A stretch of DNA of 64,000 bases, taken from JAEXOD01 sp937930275 (GTDB lineage Bacteria; Bacteroidota; Ignavibacteria; Ignavibacteriales; Melioribacteraceae). Of the stretch, positions 17,430 through 26,241 are shown piece after piece. Position 1 is the stretch's first letter, and the number at the start of each line of letters is the position of its first letter. Location: NCBI GenBank assembly GCA_036733965.1, contig DAIMZL010000001.1, positions 1-64,000 on the forward strand, written 5' to 3'. Both the position numbers and the translations under genes were made by a program. The notes under the pieces were generated by a model. That model made no database searches and was not told where the DNA came from. It saw only the letters and a list, made by a program, of their open reading frames with translations.

Positions 17430-17458
17430 TTGACATTTGGAATATTTTTCGATAATAT
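17430..17458 (+). promoter_or_regulatory. Sigma70-like promoter ahead of DUF2851 gene
   Basis: TTGACA at 17430-17435, a 17-bp spacer, then TAATAT at 17453-17458. This is nearly the ideal housekeeping promoter of Proteobacteria. It lies in the only spacer between pyrF and the DUF2851 gene, about 60 bp before its GTG start. Other promoters guessed in this window look like the Bacteroidota TTTG/TAnnTTTG type, so it may be fortuitous. Confidence 0.4.
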
Positions 17459-17519
17459 TAAATGTTTCAACAATATTTATTAATATTTAATAAATTTTTG
17501 TTCATTAAGCGAGGTTAAG

Positions 17520-18992
17520 GTGGAATCGAAAACTGTTTCTGAAGAGATGTTGTATAAACAATGGATTAACCATAAAGAGTTAGGACAATTAAAGACCATA
17601 AACGGTGAAGATGTTGAGGTACTTGATATAGGTGTTTTTAATGGTGACGAAGGAGGACCCGATTTTAAGAATTCAAAAATTAGAATAGGTAATTTTGTAT
17701 TTATTGGTGATGTTGAAATTGATACAAATTACTCCGATTGGATTAACCATGCTCATAATTTAAATAATCATTATAACAAAGTAATTTTACATGTTTCCTT
17801 ATACAATAAACAAAATCAAGAATACGTGTACACAAGAGACGGCAGAAAAATTCCTACATTATGCTTATCCAATTATCTATCACCAAGCATGCTTGAATCA
17901 ATGATAAAAGAGACGGACACAATTAAAACAAATCACGCATATTTAAAGTGTCTAACCGATATTAATTTATTAAACGAAGAAAAAAAGATAGAAATTCTTT
18001 CAAAAATGGGAATTGAAAGATTAAATAAAAAATGTGAAAGGATTTTAGTAAGACTTAAAGAATTAAGTTATTTAAACTCATTAAATTTACATGAGCCGGT
18101 AATTGCTTATCATTTTAGTCCGGAAGAAATGGGTAAACAAATTGATCCGAAAAGTTTAGAGAGTGCCGAATTATGGGAACAAGTATTTTACGAATTAATA
18201 TTTGAAGCACTTGGCTATTCAAAAAATAAAGTTCCTATGCTCGAACTTGCTAAAGCGGCAAATATTAAATTTATGAAATCGTTGGATAAAAATAACTTTA
18301 TTGAGATGAGCGAAGCAGCATTATTTAATATCGCAAATTTATTTAATGAAAATTTAAAAGCTGATTCGGGAAATTTATCGCAGTATGTTAGAAATATGGT
18401 TAAAAATTGGCAAAAAATTAAGTTGATTTATGACGGTACAATTTTAACCGAAATAGAATGGCATTTTTTTAAACTTAGACCTCAAAATTTTCCTACAATT
18501 AGAATTGCAGGGGGAGCCAGATTTTTAAATCAATTGTTAAATAATAATTTAATTAATGTATTAATTAAGAAAATTAAAGAGATACACAATTTAAATGTAT
18601 TAATCGGTTCAATTAAAAATCTATTTGTTATAAAAGCCGAAGGATATTGGAAAGAGCATTATGTTTTTGAAAAACCGATTAAAAGCGAGATAAAATATTT
18701 TGTCGGGGCACAACGATCTGATGAGATTATGGTTAATGTGATATTTCCGCTTTTTTTAGTATATTTTGAAGTTTTCAATCAGCCGCAGTATGCTAAAAAA
18801 CTTTTACAAATGTATAATATTTTTACTCAAAAATCGGAAAATAATATAGTAAATGAAGTTGCAGAAGCATTGGGAATGACTAAGTATATAGAAAAGACAA
18901 TTATTACACAAGGGATGTTGGAAATTTTTAGGAACTATTGTTCTAAAAATAAATGCCCCGATTGTCCTATCGGGGCGGCAGTATTCAATTAA
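17520..18992 (+). CDS. DUF2851 family protein
   Basis: A 490-residue protein recognisable as DUF2851, a family common in Bacteroidota and relatives but without a known job. The N-terminal signature is NGEDVEVLDIGVFNGDEGGPDFKNSKIRIGNFVFIGDVEID followed by HYNKVILHVSLYN. The middle is helical. The end carries a four-cysteine cluster (NYCSKNKCPDCPIG), which could bind a metal. There is no signal peptide, so it is cytoplasmic. It starts with GTG at 17520, with GAGG about 9 nt upstream. It meets the bifunctional nuclease gene tail to tail with a 4-bp overlap. Confidence 0.85.
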   Translation: MESKTVSEEMLYKQWINHKELGQLKTINGEDVEVLDIGVFNGDEGGPDFKNSKIRIGNFVFIGDVEIDTNYSDWINHAHNLNNHYNKVILHVSLYNKQNQEYVYTRDGRKIPTLCLSNYLSPSMLESMIKETDTIKTNHAYLKCLTDINLLNEEKKIEILSKMGIERLNKKCERILVRLKELSYLNSLNLHEPVIAYHFSPEEMGKQIDPKSLESAELWEQVFYELIFEALGYSKNKVPMLELAKAANIKFMKSLDKNNFIEMSEAALFNIANLFNENLKADSGNLSQYVRNMVKNWQKIKLIYDGTILTEIEWHFFKLRPQNFPTIRIAGGARFLNQLLNNNLINVLIKKIKEIHNLNVLIGSIKNLFVIKAEGYWKEHYVFEKPIKSEIKYFVGAQRSDEIMVNVIFPLFLVYFEVFNQPQYAKKLLQMYNIFTQKSENNIVNEVAEALGMTKYIEKTIITQGMLEIFRNYCSKNKCPDCPIGAAVFN

Positions 18993-19657
18993 GAATTTGG
19001 ATTGCCAAGTTTATTAATTTCATCCCGTAATTTTGCGGCTCTTTCGTAGTCTTCTTTCTCAATCGCTTGTCTTAACAACTCTTGTAAAGCAGCAATTTGA
19101 GACTCTTGAGGGATATTTATTGTGTCTTTCGAAATATTTTCTGTATTTTCTTGTTCTTTTTTGTTTTGATTACTATTTAAATCAAACCCAAATTCATCAT
19201 CCTCATCTTCATCATTCTCGGTTGATGACTCCATATAATCCGGAACGTCTGAGGGTTTATAAGAAGCAACATCCATTACATCCGAACTAACAAAAATAGG
19301 AGCACCTGTTCTTACCGCAAGTGCAATTGCATCGGAAGGTCGGGAATCAATTTCTGTAGTTAACGAAGAGTACTCAAGAGTAATTTTTGCAAAAAAAGTA
19401 CTATCCTTTAATTCATCAATAAAAACCTCAACAACGTTAGCGCCTAAATTATCACAAAAACTTTTGATAAGGTCATGAGGCAAAGGACGAGGGGGTTTAG
19501 TTCCTTCTAATGGTAAAGCAATTGCTTGAGCTTCAAACGAGCCTATTAAAATGGGTAGTCGTCTCCAACCATAAATCTCTTTGAGAATAAGGGCAAATGC
19601 ACCATTTCTGCCTGCATTTGCCGATAAACCTACAACTTCAACTTCAATTTTTTCCAA
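18989..19657 (-). CDS. Bifunctional nuclease (DUF151) with C-terminal UVR motif
   Basis: A 222-residue protein. Residues 1-140 form a bifunctional-nuclease (DUF151/BFN) domain: AFALILKEIYGWRRLPILIGSFEAQAIALPLEG, then RPSDAIALAVRTGAPIFVS. The family shows RNase and DNase activity in plants and is widespread in bacteria with unclear roles. An acidic linker (about 150-180) leads to a UVR motif near 190-218 (LQELLRQAIEKEDYERAAKLRDEINKL), as in UvrB/UvrC and ClpC-linked McsA. It lies 15 bp downstream of etfA and probably belongs to the same transcript. Confidence 0.85.
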   Translation of the reverse strand: MEKIEVEVVGLSANAGRNGAFALILKEIYGWRRLPILIGSFEAQAIALPLEGTKPPRPLPHDLIKSFCDNLGANVVEVFIDELKDSTFFAKITLEYSSLTTEIDSRPSDAIALAVRTGAPIFVSSDVMDVASYKPSDVPDYMESSTENDEDEDDEFGFDLNSNQNKKEQENTENISKDTINIPQESQIAALQELLRQAIEKEDYERAAKLRDEINKLGNPNS

Positions 19658-19672
19658 TTTTATATCTTACAA

Positions 19673-20641
19673 TTATTGTTTAATTTTTTTTACTTCTTCA
19701 ATAAGCGAAGGAAGAACATCAAAAGCATCCGCAACTAAACCGTAATCAGCAATCTGGAATATAGGAGCATCCTTATCTTTATTAATTGCAACAATGTATT
19801 TTGAAGAACGCATTCCTGCAACATGTTGTATAGCACCCGAAATTCCTACTGCAACATACAAATTAGGGGAAACTGTTTTTCCTGTTTGTCCTACTTGCTC
19901 TGCATGCGGTCTCCAGCCGGCATCCACAACGGCACGACTTGCACCAACAGCGGCATTAAGTTCTTTTGCAAGGTTTTCGATTAAAGTAAAGTTTTCTGGT
20001 CCTTTCATTCCACGACCTCCGGAAACAATAATATCGGCTTCCGCAACGTCCAATTTCCCTTCATTCTTTTTAACTTCAATTGTTTTTACTTTTAAGGTAA
20101 CATCTGCAACTTCCACAGTATTTAATGATAAAGAAACATCATTAGTTTGTAAAATTCCGAATGCATTTGGTCTTAGGTTGTATATTTTAACAGCCGAGGT
20201 TAACTTTTGTTTCATAAGCATTTTTCCGGCAAAAATTGGGCGAGTTGCCACAATTTCATTATCCAAAACGTCTAAAGAAGTACAATCCATTACTAATCCG
20301 GAATCAAGTTTTGCCGATAAGCGAGGTGCTAAGTCTTTCCCGAGTGCAGTGTTAGAAATAAACAAATGAGTAAATGAATTACTTTTTGTGTGATTTGTAA
20401 CAATTTCAGTATATGCAGATGATGAGTACTCATCTAAGCTTGAATTTTTATAAAAACATATGTTTGAAACACCGGCGGATACTACTGCTTCAAAATTTTC
20501 TACCGAATTACCTAATACTACTGCTTCTACAACAGCATTAACTTGAGACGCAATTTTTACGGCAACACTGGCGGTTTCAATTGAAGATTTTTTAATGTTT
20601 CCGTTTCTTTGTTCTAAGATAACTAAAAATTTATTTGACAT
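19673..20641 (-). CDS. etfA: Electron transfer flavoprotein alpha subunit
   Basis: A 322-residue FAD-binding subunit that with EtfB carries electrons from acyl-CoA and other dehydrogenases toward the quinone pool. The C-terminal FAD domain is complete: VSGGRGMKGPENF, GASRAVVDAGWRPHAEQVGQTGKTVSPNLYVAVGISGAIQHVAGM, and the NKDKDAPIFQIADYGLVADAFDVLPSL tail. GGAG precedes the ATG by 7 nt. It follows etfB by 10 bp. The acyl-CoA ligase and proline dehydrogenase nearby are compatible with a fatty acid and amino acid oxidising lifestyle. Confidence 0.96.
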   Translation of the reverse strand: MSNKFLVILEQRNGNIKKSSIETASVAVKIASQVNAVVEAVVLGNSVENFEAVVSAGVSNICFYKNSSLDEYSSSAYTEIVTNHTKSNSFTHLFISNTALGKDLAPRLSAKLDSGLVMDCTSLDVLDNEIVATRPIFAGKMLMKQKLTSAVKIYNLRPNAFGILQTNDVSLSLNTVEVADVTLKVKTIEVKKNEGKLDVAEADIIVSGGRGMKGPENFTLIENLAKELNAAVGASRAVVDAGWRPHAEQVGQTGKTVSPNLYVAVGISGAIQHVAGMRSSKYIVAINKDKDAPIFQIADYGLVADAFDVLPSLIEEVKKIKQ

Positions 20642-20651
20642 AATTTATCTC

Positions 20652-21386
20652 CTATATTACCTTTGCTTCTTCTCTTAATAAACGCACTAATTCTGCCGGT
20701 GAATCTACTATTTTTCCGGCTGATTTTGAAGTTGGTCTAACCAATCCCAAAAACTCGGAGTGATTATCAAAAACTTTAGCATCTTTTTCATCAATAGTTT
20801 TTTTCTTAGCAGCCATAATGCCTTTTAAGTTAGGATAGCGAGGTTCATTTAAGCCTTTTTGAGCTGAAATTACTGCGGGTAGGGACGTTTCGATTACTTC
20901 TTTTCCGCCTTCAATTTCTCTTTCGGCTATAATTTTGTTACCATCAATATTTAAAGAAACAGCAACAGAAACTGAATTAAAATCAAGTAATTCAGCTAAC
21001 ATTTGACCCATAACCTGGTTATCGAAATCAACCGATTGTTTGCCGACAAAAACTAATTCGGCACCCAAATTTTTTATTTCTTCGGCTAAAGATTTTGCAA
21101 CCGAAAGCGAATCCTGATAAACGGTACTTTTTAATAGAATTGCACTATCAGCACCCATCGCTAATCCTTTACGTAAGGATTCGGTAAAAGAAGAATCGCC
21201 AAGGCTTAATAATATCACTTCGCCGCCAAATTTCTCTTTAGTTTTTAATGCTTCCTCAATAGCAAATTCATCATAAGGATTTAAAACGAATGTAAGCCCG
21301 TTTTTATCATAATTTTTACCGTCTCCAGCAATATTAATTTTAGAAGCGGTATCAGGGACATGACTTACACAAACAACTATTTTCAT
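20652..21386 (-). CDS. etfB: Electron transfer flavoprotein beta subunit
   Basis: A 244-residue AMP-binding subunit of the ETF heterodimer. Recognisable parts are the N-terminal VCVSHVPDTASKI, LNPYDEFAIEEAL, a redox-partner helix region near GADSAILL, and VFVGKQSVDFDNQVMGQMLAELLDF. GGAGG stands 4 nt before the ATG. It is the first gene of etfB-etfA-nuclease and diverges from clpS; its probable promoter lies in the spacer. Confidence 0.95.
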   Translation of the reverse strand: MKIVVCVSHVPDTASKINIAGDGKNYDKNGLTFVLNPYDEFAIEEALKTKEKFGGEVILLSLGDSSFTESLRKGLAMGADSAILLKSTVYQDSLSVAKSLAEEIKNLGAELVFVGKQSVDFDNQVMGQMLAELLDFNSVSVAVSLNIDGNKIIAEREIEGGKEVIETSLPAVISAQKGLNEPRYPNLKGIMAAKKKTIDEKDAKVFDNHSEFLGLVRPTSKSAGKIVDSPAELVRLLREEAKVI

Positions 21387-21428
21387 TAGTCCTCCGTATT
21401 TATTTTCTGAGTTTAGTAATCAAATAAA

Positions 21429-21460
21429 AAAATATAATCAAACTGCTAAATTTAAACAAA
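21429..21460 (-). promoter_or_regulatory. Bacteroidota-type promoter for etfBA
   Basis: On the minus strand, TTTG (21460-21457), a 20-bp spacer, then TATATTTT (21436-21429), close to the Bacteroidota consensus TTTG-N19-21-TAnnTTTG. It sits about 42 bp upstream of the etfB ATG in the divergent spacer with clpS. Confidence 0.4.
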
Positions 21461-21508
21461 TTTTTTTTTATATTTCAATTTATAATTTTTTTTTCGGATG
21501 ATTTAGTT

Positions 21509-21799
21509 ATGATATTTGGTCAAGATACAAAAGAAAATATTTCGTCGGAAATTTCGGATGAAGTAAATTCAAAATTATCTTATAGAGTAATACTATTTAA
21601 TGACGAATGGCATACCTTTGATGAAGTAATAACTCAACTTATTAAAGCATTGGGATGTTCTTACGATAAAGCATCGGCATTAACGTTAAAGGTTCATCTT
21701 AACGGAAAAGCTGTAGTTTACGAAGGTGATCTTCCTCAGTGTCTAAAAATATCATCCGTTTTAGAAGAAATTGCATTAAAAACACAAGTTGAATCGTAA
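21509..21799 (+). CDS. clpS: ATP-dependent Clp protease adaptor ClpS
   Basis: A 96-residue adaptor that delivers N-degron substrates to ClpA/ClpC-ClpP. The core YRVILFNDEWHTFDEVITQLIKALGCSYDKASALTLKVHLNGKAVVYEG has the NDEWHTFD substrate pocket and the helix that docks on the Clp N-domain. A 25-residue flexible N-terminal tail precedes it, as usual. The partner protease is not in the window. The YchF-like gene follows after 27 bp. Confidence 0.92.
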   Translation: MIFGQDTKENISSEISDEVNSKLSYRVILFNDEWHTFDEVITQLIKALGCSYDKASALTLKVHLNGKAVVYEGDLPQCLKISSVLEEIALKTQVES

Positions 21800-21826
21800 T
21801 TTAAAACAAAAAACAAGAATAAATTT

Positions 21827-22906
21827 ATGCAAATTGGATTAGTAGGTTTACAGTATTCAGGAAAAACAACATTATTTAACATTTTAGCCGGTTTAAAAAG
21901 TGAAGAAGGGGGACAAAAAGAAGAAGCAAATATTGCTGTGGTTAAAGTCCCCGATGAAAGACTTGACAAATTGACAGAAATTTTTAATCCCGAAAAACAA
22001 GTTAACGCAACAATAGAGGTTTATGATATACCGGGTTTAAGAACTTCTGACGAAGGTAAATTAAGAATAACCTCGGCATTTTTAAATAATGTAAAAAATA
22101 ATGATGCATTATTTTATGTTGTAAGAAATTTTTCAAATGATTCAGTTCCTCATCCCAACAGTAAAATTAATCCTAATGCAGATATAATTTTTTTGGAAAC
22201 AGAATTTTTACTTACAGATATGGAATTTCTTGAAAAAAGATTAGATAAAATTAAAAAAGATATTCAAAAATCAAAAGATGATAGGTTAAAACAAGAATTA
22301 CCGGTAATTGAAAAATGTTATGCGCACGTGGAAAAAGAACTACCGTTACGAACGTTAGGACTGGAAGATAATGAAAAAAAATTACTTAGCGGATACCAAC
22401 TATTAACCTTAAAACCGGCTGCTGCAGCTATCAATTTTGATGAAAACTCGGCAGATTCTATCGATTCGCAAATTGAAAAGATAAGTACGGAATTTGCAAA
22501 ATACGGTTTGATAGTGTTGCCGTTTTTTGCCAAAATTGAAGAAGAATTGATGGAATTGGAAGAAGATGATAGAGCAACATTTATGGCTGATTACGGTATT
22601 AAAGAATCAGCTAAAAGTAAAATCTTACGAATTTTATATCAATTATTGGGTCTTGAATCGTTTTTTACTGCCGGAGAAGATGAATGTAGGGCATGGACAA
22701 TAAAAAAGAACTATACTGCTCAACAAGCTGCCGGAGTTATTCATACCGATTTTTTTAATAAATTTATTAGAGCCGAAGTTGTTTCATACGATAATTTTAT
22801 GGAGCATAAATCGTTTGCAAAATGTAAAGAAAACGGTACATGGAGATTAGAAGGAAAAGATTATATAGTTAAAGACGGCGATATTTTAACAATTCGCCAT
22901 AGCTAA
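21827..22906 (+). CDS. YchF/Obg-like GTPase with TGS domain (divergent)
   Basis: A 359-residue P-loop NTPase of the YchF kind. The C-terminal TGS region is a close match (EDECRAWTIKKNYTAQQAAGVIHTDFFNKFIRAEVVSYDNFMEH then WRLEGKDYIVKDGDILTI), and NFDE fits the altered NxxE G4 motif that favours ATP. The G1 loop reads GLQYSGKTTLFN instead of the usual GLPNVGKSTLFN. The switch region is DIPGLRTSDEGKLRITSAFL, where typical YchF has DIAGLVKGASKGEGLGNKFL. So this may be a divergent paralogue rather than the housekeeping copy. YchF binds ribosomes. Confidence 0.82.
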   Translation: MQIGLVGLQYSGKTTLFNILAGLKSEEGGQKEEANIAVVKVPDERLDKLTEIFNPEKQVNATIEVYDIPGLRTSDEGKLRITSAFLNNVKNNDALFYVVRNFSNDSVPHPNSKINPNADIIFLETEFLLTDMEFLEKRLDKIKKDIQKSKDDRLKQELPVIEKCYAHVEKELPLRTLGLEDNEKKLLSGYQLLTLKPAAAAINFDENSADSIDSQIEKISTEFAKYGLIVLPFFAKIEEELMELEEDDRATFMADYGIKESAKSKILRILYQLLGLESFFTAGEDECRAWTIKKNYTAQQAAGVIHTDFFNKFIRAEVVSYDNFMEHKSFAKCKENGTWRLEGKDYIVKDGDILTIRHS

Positions 22907-22931
22907 AATTATAAAGAACGAGGAGAATAGA

Positions 22932-24395
22932 ATGTCAAAAGAAGTTATTAGTGGTTTGCAACCCGAGTTATTGTGGGGTGCATTTTATGATTTAAGTCAA
23001 GTGCCAAGACCTTCAAAAAAAGAAGAAAAAGTAATTAAATTTGTTGAAGAATTTGCATTAAAACATGGATTTAATTATCGTAAAGACGAAGTAGGAAACA
23101 TAGTTATAGAAGTTCCGGCTACAGCAGGAAAGGAAAATGCTCCTATAGTAGTATTGCAAGGACATGTTGATATGGTATGTGAAAAAAATAAAGGAACGGA
23201 ACATGATTTTGAAAATGATCCGTTAACATTAATTAAAGAAGGAGAATGGATAAGAGCAAACGGTACAACCTTGGGTGCAGATAACGGCATAGGTGTAGCT
23301 GCTGGTATGGCAATTGCGTTAGATAAAAATTCGGTTCATGGTCCTTTGGAATTGTTACTTACGATAGATGAAGAAACCGGAATGACAGGAGTTAATCATC
23401 TAAAATCAGATTTTGTTAAAGGTAAAATATTATTAAACTTAGATAGTGAAGAAGACGGAACGTTTTATATTGGTTGTAGCGGCGGTCAAGATAGTACCGG
23501 TACATTTGAAATAGAATATTCAAAAAAAGTTGATGAAGAATTAAAACCCTATGAGTTGATAATTACGGGACTTAAAGGGGGACACTCAGGTTTAGATATT
23601 CATTTGGGCAGAGCAAATGCTATTAAATTATTAGCACGCTTATTGGATAGATTAAAAGCAACCAAATTTAAATTAGCTTCTATTTCGGGAGGCTCAAAAC
23701 GAAATGCAATTGCAAGAGAAGCGGAAGCGATTATTTTAATTGAAAAAGAAAAGGAAAAAGAAGTTAAAGAGATAATTAAAACTTTTTACACTGAGATAGT
23801 TAGAGAATTCAATTCGTCCGAAAGCGGAATTGTAATTAATTTTGAAAGAAAAAAAGAAAAAATTGAAAAAGTTTTCAAAAAGAAATTTACAAACATAATA
23901 ATTAATACTTTGCTTGCAATTCCTCACGGAATAATTAATATGAGTAATGATATTAAAGGTTTAGTAGAAACTTCAACAAATTTGGCTACTATTGAGATTT
24001 TTGAAAACGAACTTAAAATAGGTACAAGTCAACGAAGCTCAATTGAAAGTGCAAAACAATATGTTGCTGCTTCTGTACGCTCGGTATTTACTTTAGCGGG
24101 AGCAAATGTTGCCGGTAGTGACGGTTATCCCGGTTGGACACCAAACATTAACAGTCCGTTATTAAAAACCGCAAAAAATGTTTACTATGAAATTTTTAAA
24201 AGCGAACCTGAGATTAAAGCAATACACGCCGGGCTTGAATGCGGACTGTTAAGTGCTAAATATCCCAAAATGGATTTGATTTCATTTGGTCCGACTATAC
24301 AAGGTGCACATTCACCTGATGAAAAAGTGAATATACCGGCAGTGGTAAAATTCTATTCATTACTAAAAGGAATTTTGGAAGACCTTACAAAATAA
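22932..24395 (+). CDS. pepD: Aminoacyl-histidine dipeptidase (peptidase M20)
   Basis: A 487-residue M20-family di-zinc peptidase that cleaves Xaa-His and other dipeptides. Metal and catalytic motifs are VVLQGHVDMVCEKN, GTTLGADNGIGVAAGMAI, LTIDEETGMTGVNHL, LLNLDSEEDGTFYIGCSGG, a dimerisation lid (GLKGGHSGLDIHLGRANAIKLLAR), and AIHAGLECGLLSAKYPKMDLISFGPTIQGAHSPDE. Length is normal and there is no signal peptide, so it is cytoplasmic. GAGGAG stands about 6 nt before the ATG. In context it supplies amino acids, including histidine for the hut genes elsewhere in the window. Confidence 0.94.
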   Translation: MSKEVISGLQPELLWGAFYDLSQVPRPSKKEEKVIKFVEEFALKHGFNYRKDEVGNIVIEVPATAGKENAPIVVLQGHVDMVCEKNKGTEHDFENDPLTLIKEGEWIRANGTTLGADNGIGVAAGMAIALDKNSVHGPLELLLTIDEETGMTGVNHLKSDFVKGKILLNLDSEEDGTFYIGCSGGQDSTGTFEIEYSKKVDEELKPYELIITGLKGGHSGLDIHLGRANAIKLLARLLDRLKATKFKLASISGGSKRNAIAREAEAIILIEKEKEKEVKEIIKTFYTEIVREFNSSESGIVINFERKKEKIEKVFKKKFTNIIINTLLAIPHGIINMSNDIKGLVETSTNLATIEIFENELKIGTSQRSSIESAKQYVAASVRSVFTLAGANVAGSDGYPGWTPNINSPLLKTAKNVYYEIFKSEPEIKAIHAGLECGLLSAKYPKMDLISFGPTIQGAHSPDEKVNIPAVVKFYSLLKGILEDLTK

Positions 24396-24416
24396 AAATT
24401 TTAGAGCGAGTATAAA

Positions 24417-26138
24417 ATGAAGAGAAAGAATTTAAAATTATATGATGTTCCTAAGATAAGAACTATTCAAGAAATGGTGTTGATGAACACCAAGAAATAC
24501 TCTTCTAAGCTCGCTTTAGAAGATTTAAATAATACACCGATAAACAAGGTAACTTATGCCCAATTGTTAGATAATATTTTAAGATTTGGGCACTCGTTGC
24601 AGCTATTAGGCATAAAAGAACGTTCTCATATAGCTTTAATTGGCGAAAACAGAACCCAATGGGCAATAAGTTTTTTAACTTGTGCTTGCTTTAATTATGT
24701 AGTTGTACCGATTGATAAAAATTTAACCGAAAATGAAATCTTTAATATCATTTATGAATCTGATAGTGAAGCCGTAATATTTTCGGATAATTATTCGGAA
24801 TCATTTTCAAAATTAAGTTCGTCAAAAAAACTCAAACATTTTGTTTGCATGGATGAAACGAGAGCAGACGAAAATTTTTTGATTATGGCGGATATGATTG
24901 AGCAATCAATTCCGGCTTCAATAGAAAACTTACCAAAAATAAACCCCGATGATTTATTTGAAATAATTTTTACAAGTGGGTCTTTAGGTCGAGCTAAAGG
25001 AGTAATGTTAAGTCAATACAACTTAGCGTCAAATTTAGTTGATATGGTAAGTATGATGTTCATTTATCCCGAAGATAAATTTTTATCTGTTTTACCGATG
25101 CATCATACTTATGAATGTACGTGCGGAATGATGTGTCCGTTGTATTGCGGAAGCAGCGTTCATTATGCTCGATCGTTAAAAACGGTAGTTGACGATATTC
25201 AGAAGGTTAAAGCTACAATGTTACTCGGTGTTCCTTTGTTATTTGATAAGATGTTTAAACGTATCAGCAAGACAATAAAAGATGATAAAGTAAAATCATT
25301 AATTGTTCCGCCGTTAGTTAAACTTACAAATTTTGCAGCACTTTTAGGTTGGAAAGATTTAAAGAAAAAAATATTTAAGGAAATGCATGAAAAGTTTGGC
25401 GGTCATATGCGAATTTTTATTGCCGGCGGTGCAGCCCCAGATCCTTTAGTAGCAAAAGGATTAAGAGAATTTGGTTTTACTTTTGTACAAGGATACGGGT
25501 TAACTGAATGCTCGCCGATATTAGCCTTAAATCGTTTAGATGATTTTAAAGATAATGCTGCCGGTTTACCGTTACCTTCGGTGGAAATCAAAATTAATAA
25601 TCCAGATAATGAAGGAATAGGTGAAATTTGGGCTAAAGCACCGAGTGTAATGCTTGGTTATTATAAAAATGATTTTCAAACTAATTTAGCTTTTGAAGAT
25701 GGTTGGTTTAAAACCGGTGATATTGGATATTTAGACGGAGACGGATTTTTACATATATGCGGTAGGTTAAAAAATGTAATAATATCTAACAGCGGTAAAA
25801 ATGTATTTCCGGAAGAGATAGAAGATTTATTAAATAGAAGTCCTTTTATTTTAGAGTGTGTAGTTTACGGTGAAAAAGATGCCAAGCATGACGAGGTAAT
25901 TGCCGTTAAAATAGTGGTTGATGCTGAAGCAATTATTCAATTAGCCGAAAAAACAGAAAAGAAAATTACTCAGGAATTTATTAATGAAATTGTTAAAGAA
26001 GAAATAGCAAATATTAATAAAGAATTACCTGCTTTTAAACAGATAAAAAGATTCCACATACAAGATAAGGAATTTGAAAAAACGACAACTCAAAAAATTA
26101 AAAGGTATTTAATAGATAATTCTACTAATAATGAGTAA
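24417..26138 (+). CDS. AMP-dependent synthetase, long-chain acyl-CoA ligase type
   Basis: A 573-residue ANL-superfamily enzyme that activates a carboxylate, probably a fatty acid, to its CoA thioester via an acyl-AMP. Motifs in order are the P-loop-like FTSGSLGRAKGVMLSQ, LPMHHTYECTCG, GYGLTECSPILALN, GWFKTGDIGYLDGDGFLHICGRLKN, and the C-terminal catalytic lysine in TTTQKIKR. It resembles the FadD/FAA1 group in its long N-terminal region. It follows pepD after 21 bp. Together with etfAB it fits beta-oxidation, though acyl-ACP or lipid recycling use is also possible. Confidence 0.88.
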   Translation: MKRKNLKLYDVPKIRTIQEMVLMNTKKYSSKLALEDLNNTPINKVTYAQLLDNILRFGHSLQLLGIKERSHIALIGENRTQWAISFLTCACFNYVVVPIDKNLTENEIFNIIYESDSEAVIFSDNYSESFSKLSSSKKLKHFVCMDETRADENFLIMADMIEQSIPASIENLPKINPDDLFEIIFTSGSLGRAKGVMLSQYNLASNLVDMVSMMFIYPEDKFLSVLPMHHTYECTCGMMCPLYCGSSVHYARSLKTVVDDIQKVKATMLLGVPLLFDKMFKRISKTIKDDKVKSLIVPPLVKLTNFAALLGWKDLKKKIFKEMHEKFGGHMRIFIAGGAAPDPLVAKGLREFGFTFVQGYGLTECSPILALNRLDDFKDNAAGLPLPSVEIKINNPDNEGIGEIWAKAPSVMLGYYKNDFQTNLAFEDGWFKTGDIGYLDGDGFLHICGRLKNVIISNSGKNVFPEEIEDLLNRSPFILECVVYGEKDAKHDEVIAVKIVVDAEAIIQLAEKTEKKITQEFINEIVKEEIANINKELPAFKQIKRFHIQDKEFEKTTTQKIKRYLIDNSTNNE

Positions 26139-26152
26139 AATTAAATATTATT

Positions 26153-26184
26153 TTTGTGTACGAACTAAAATTTTGTTAATTTTG
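26153..26184 (+). promoter_or_regulatory. Bacteroidota-type promoter ahead of proline dehydrogenase
   Basis: TTTG at 26153-26156, a 20-bp spacer, and a perfect TAnnTTTG element (TAATTTTG) at 26177-26184. It lies in the 103-bp spacer after the acyl-CoA ligase, about 57 bp before the GTG start. Confidence 0.55.
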
Positions 26185-26241
26185 ATTTAAAAGACAAATA
26201 AGTCTTTACAAACATAACGAGGATAAATTAAAGGTGTAAAT

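Noticed and set aside
19794..20369. A 191-residue plus-strand frame.
   Set aside because: It is antisense to etfA, whose FAD motifs are complete. No start signal or partner gene supports it.
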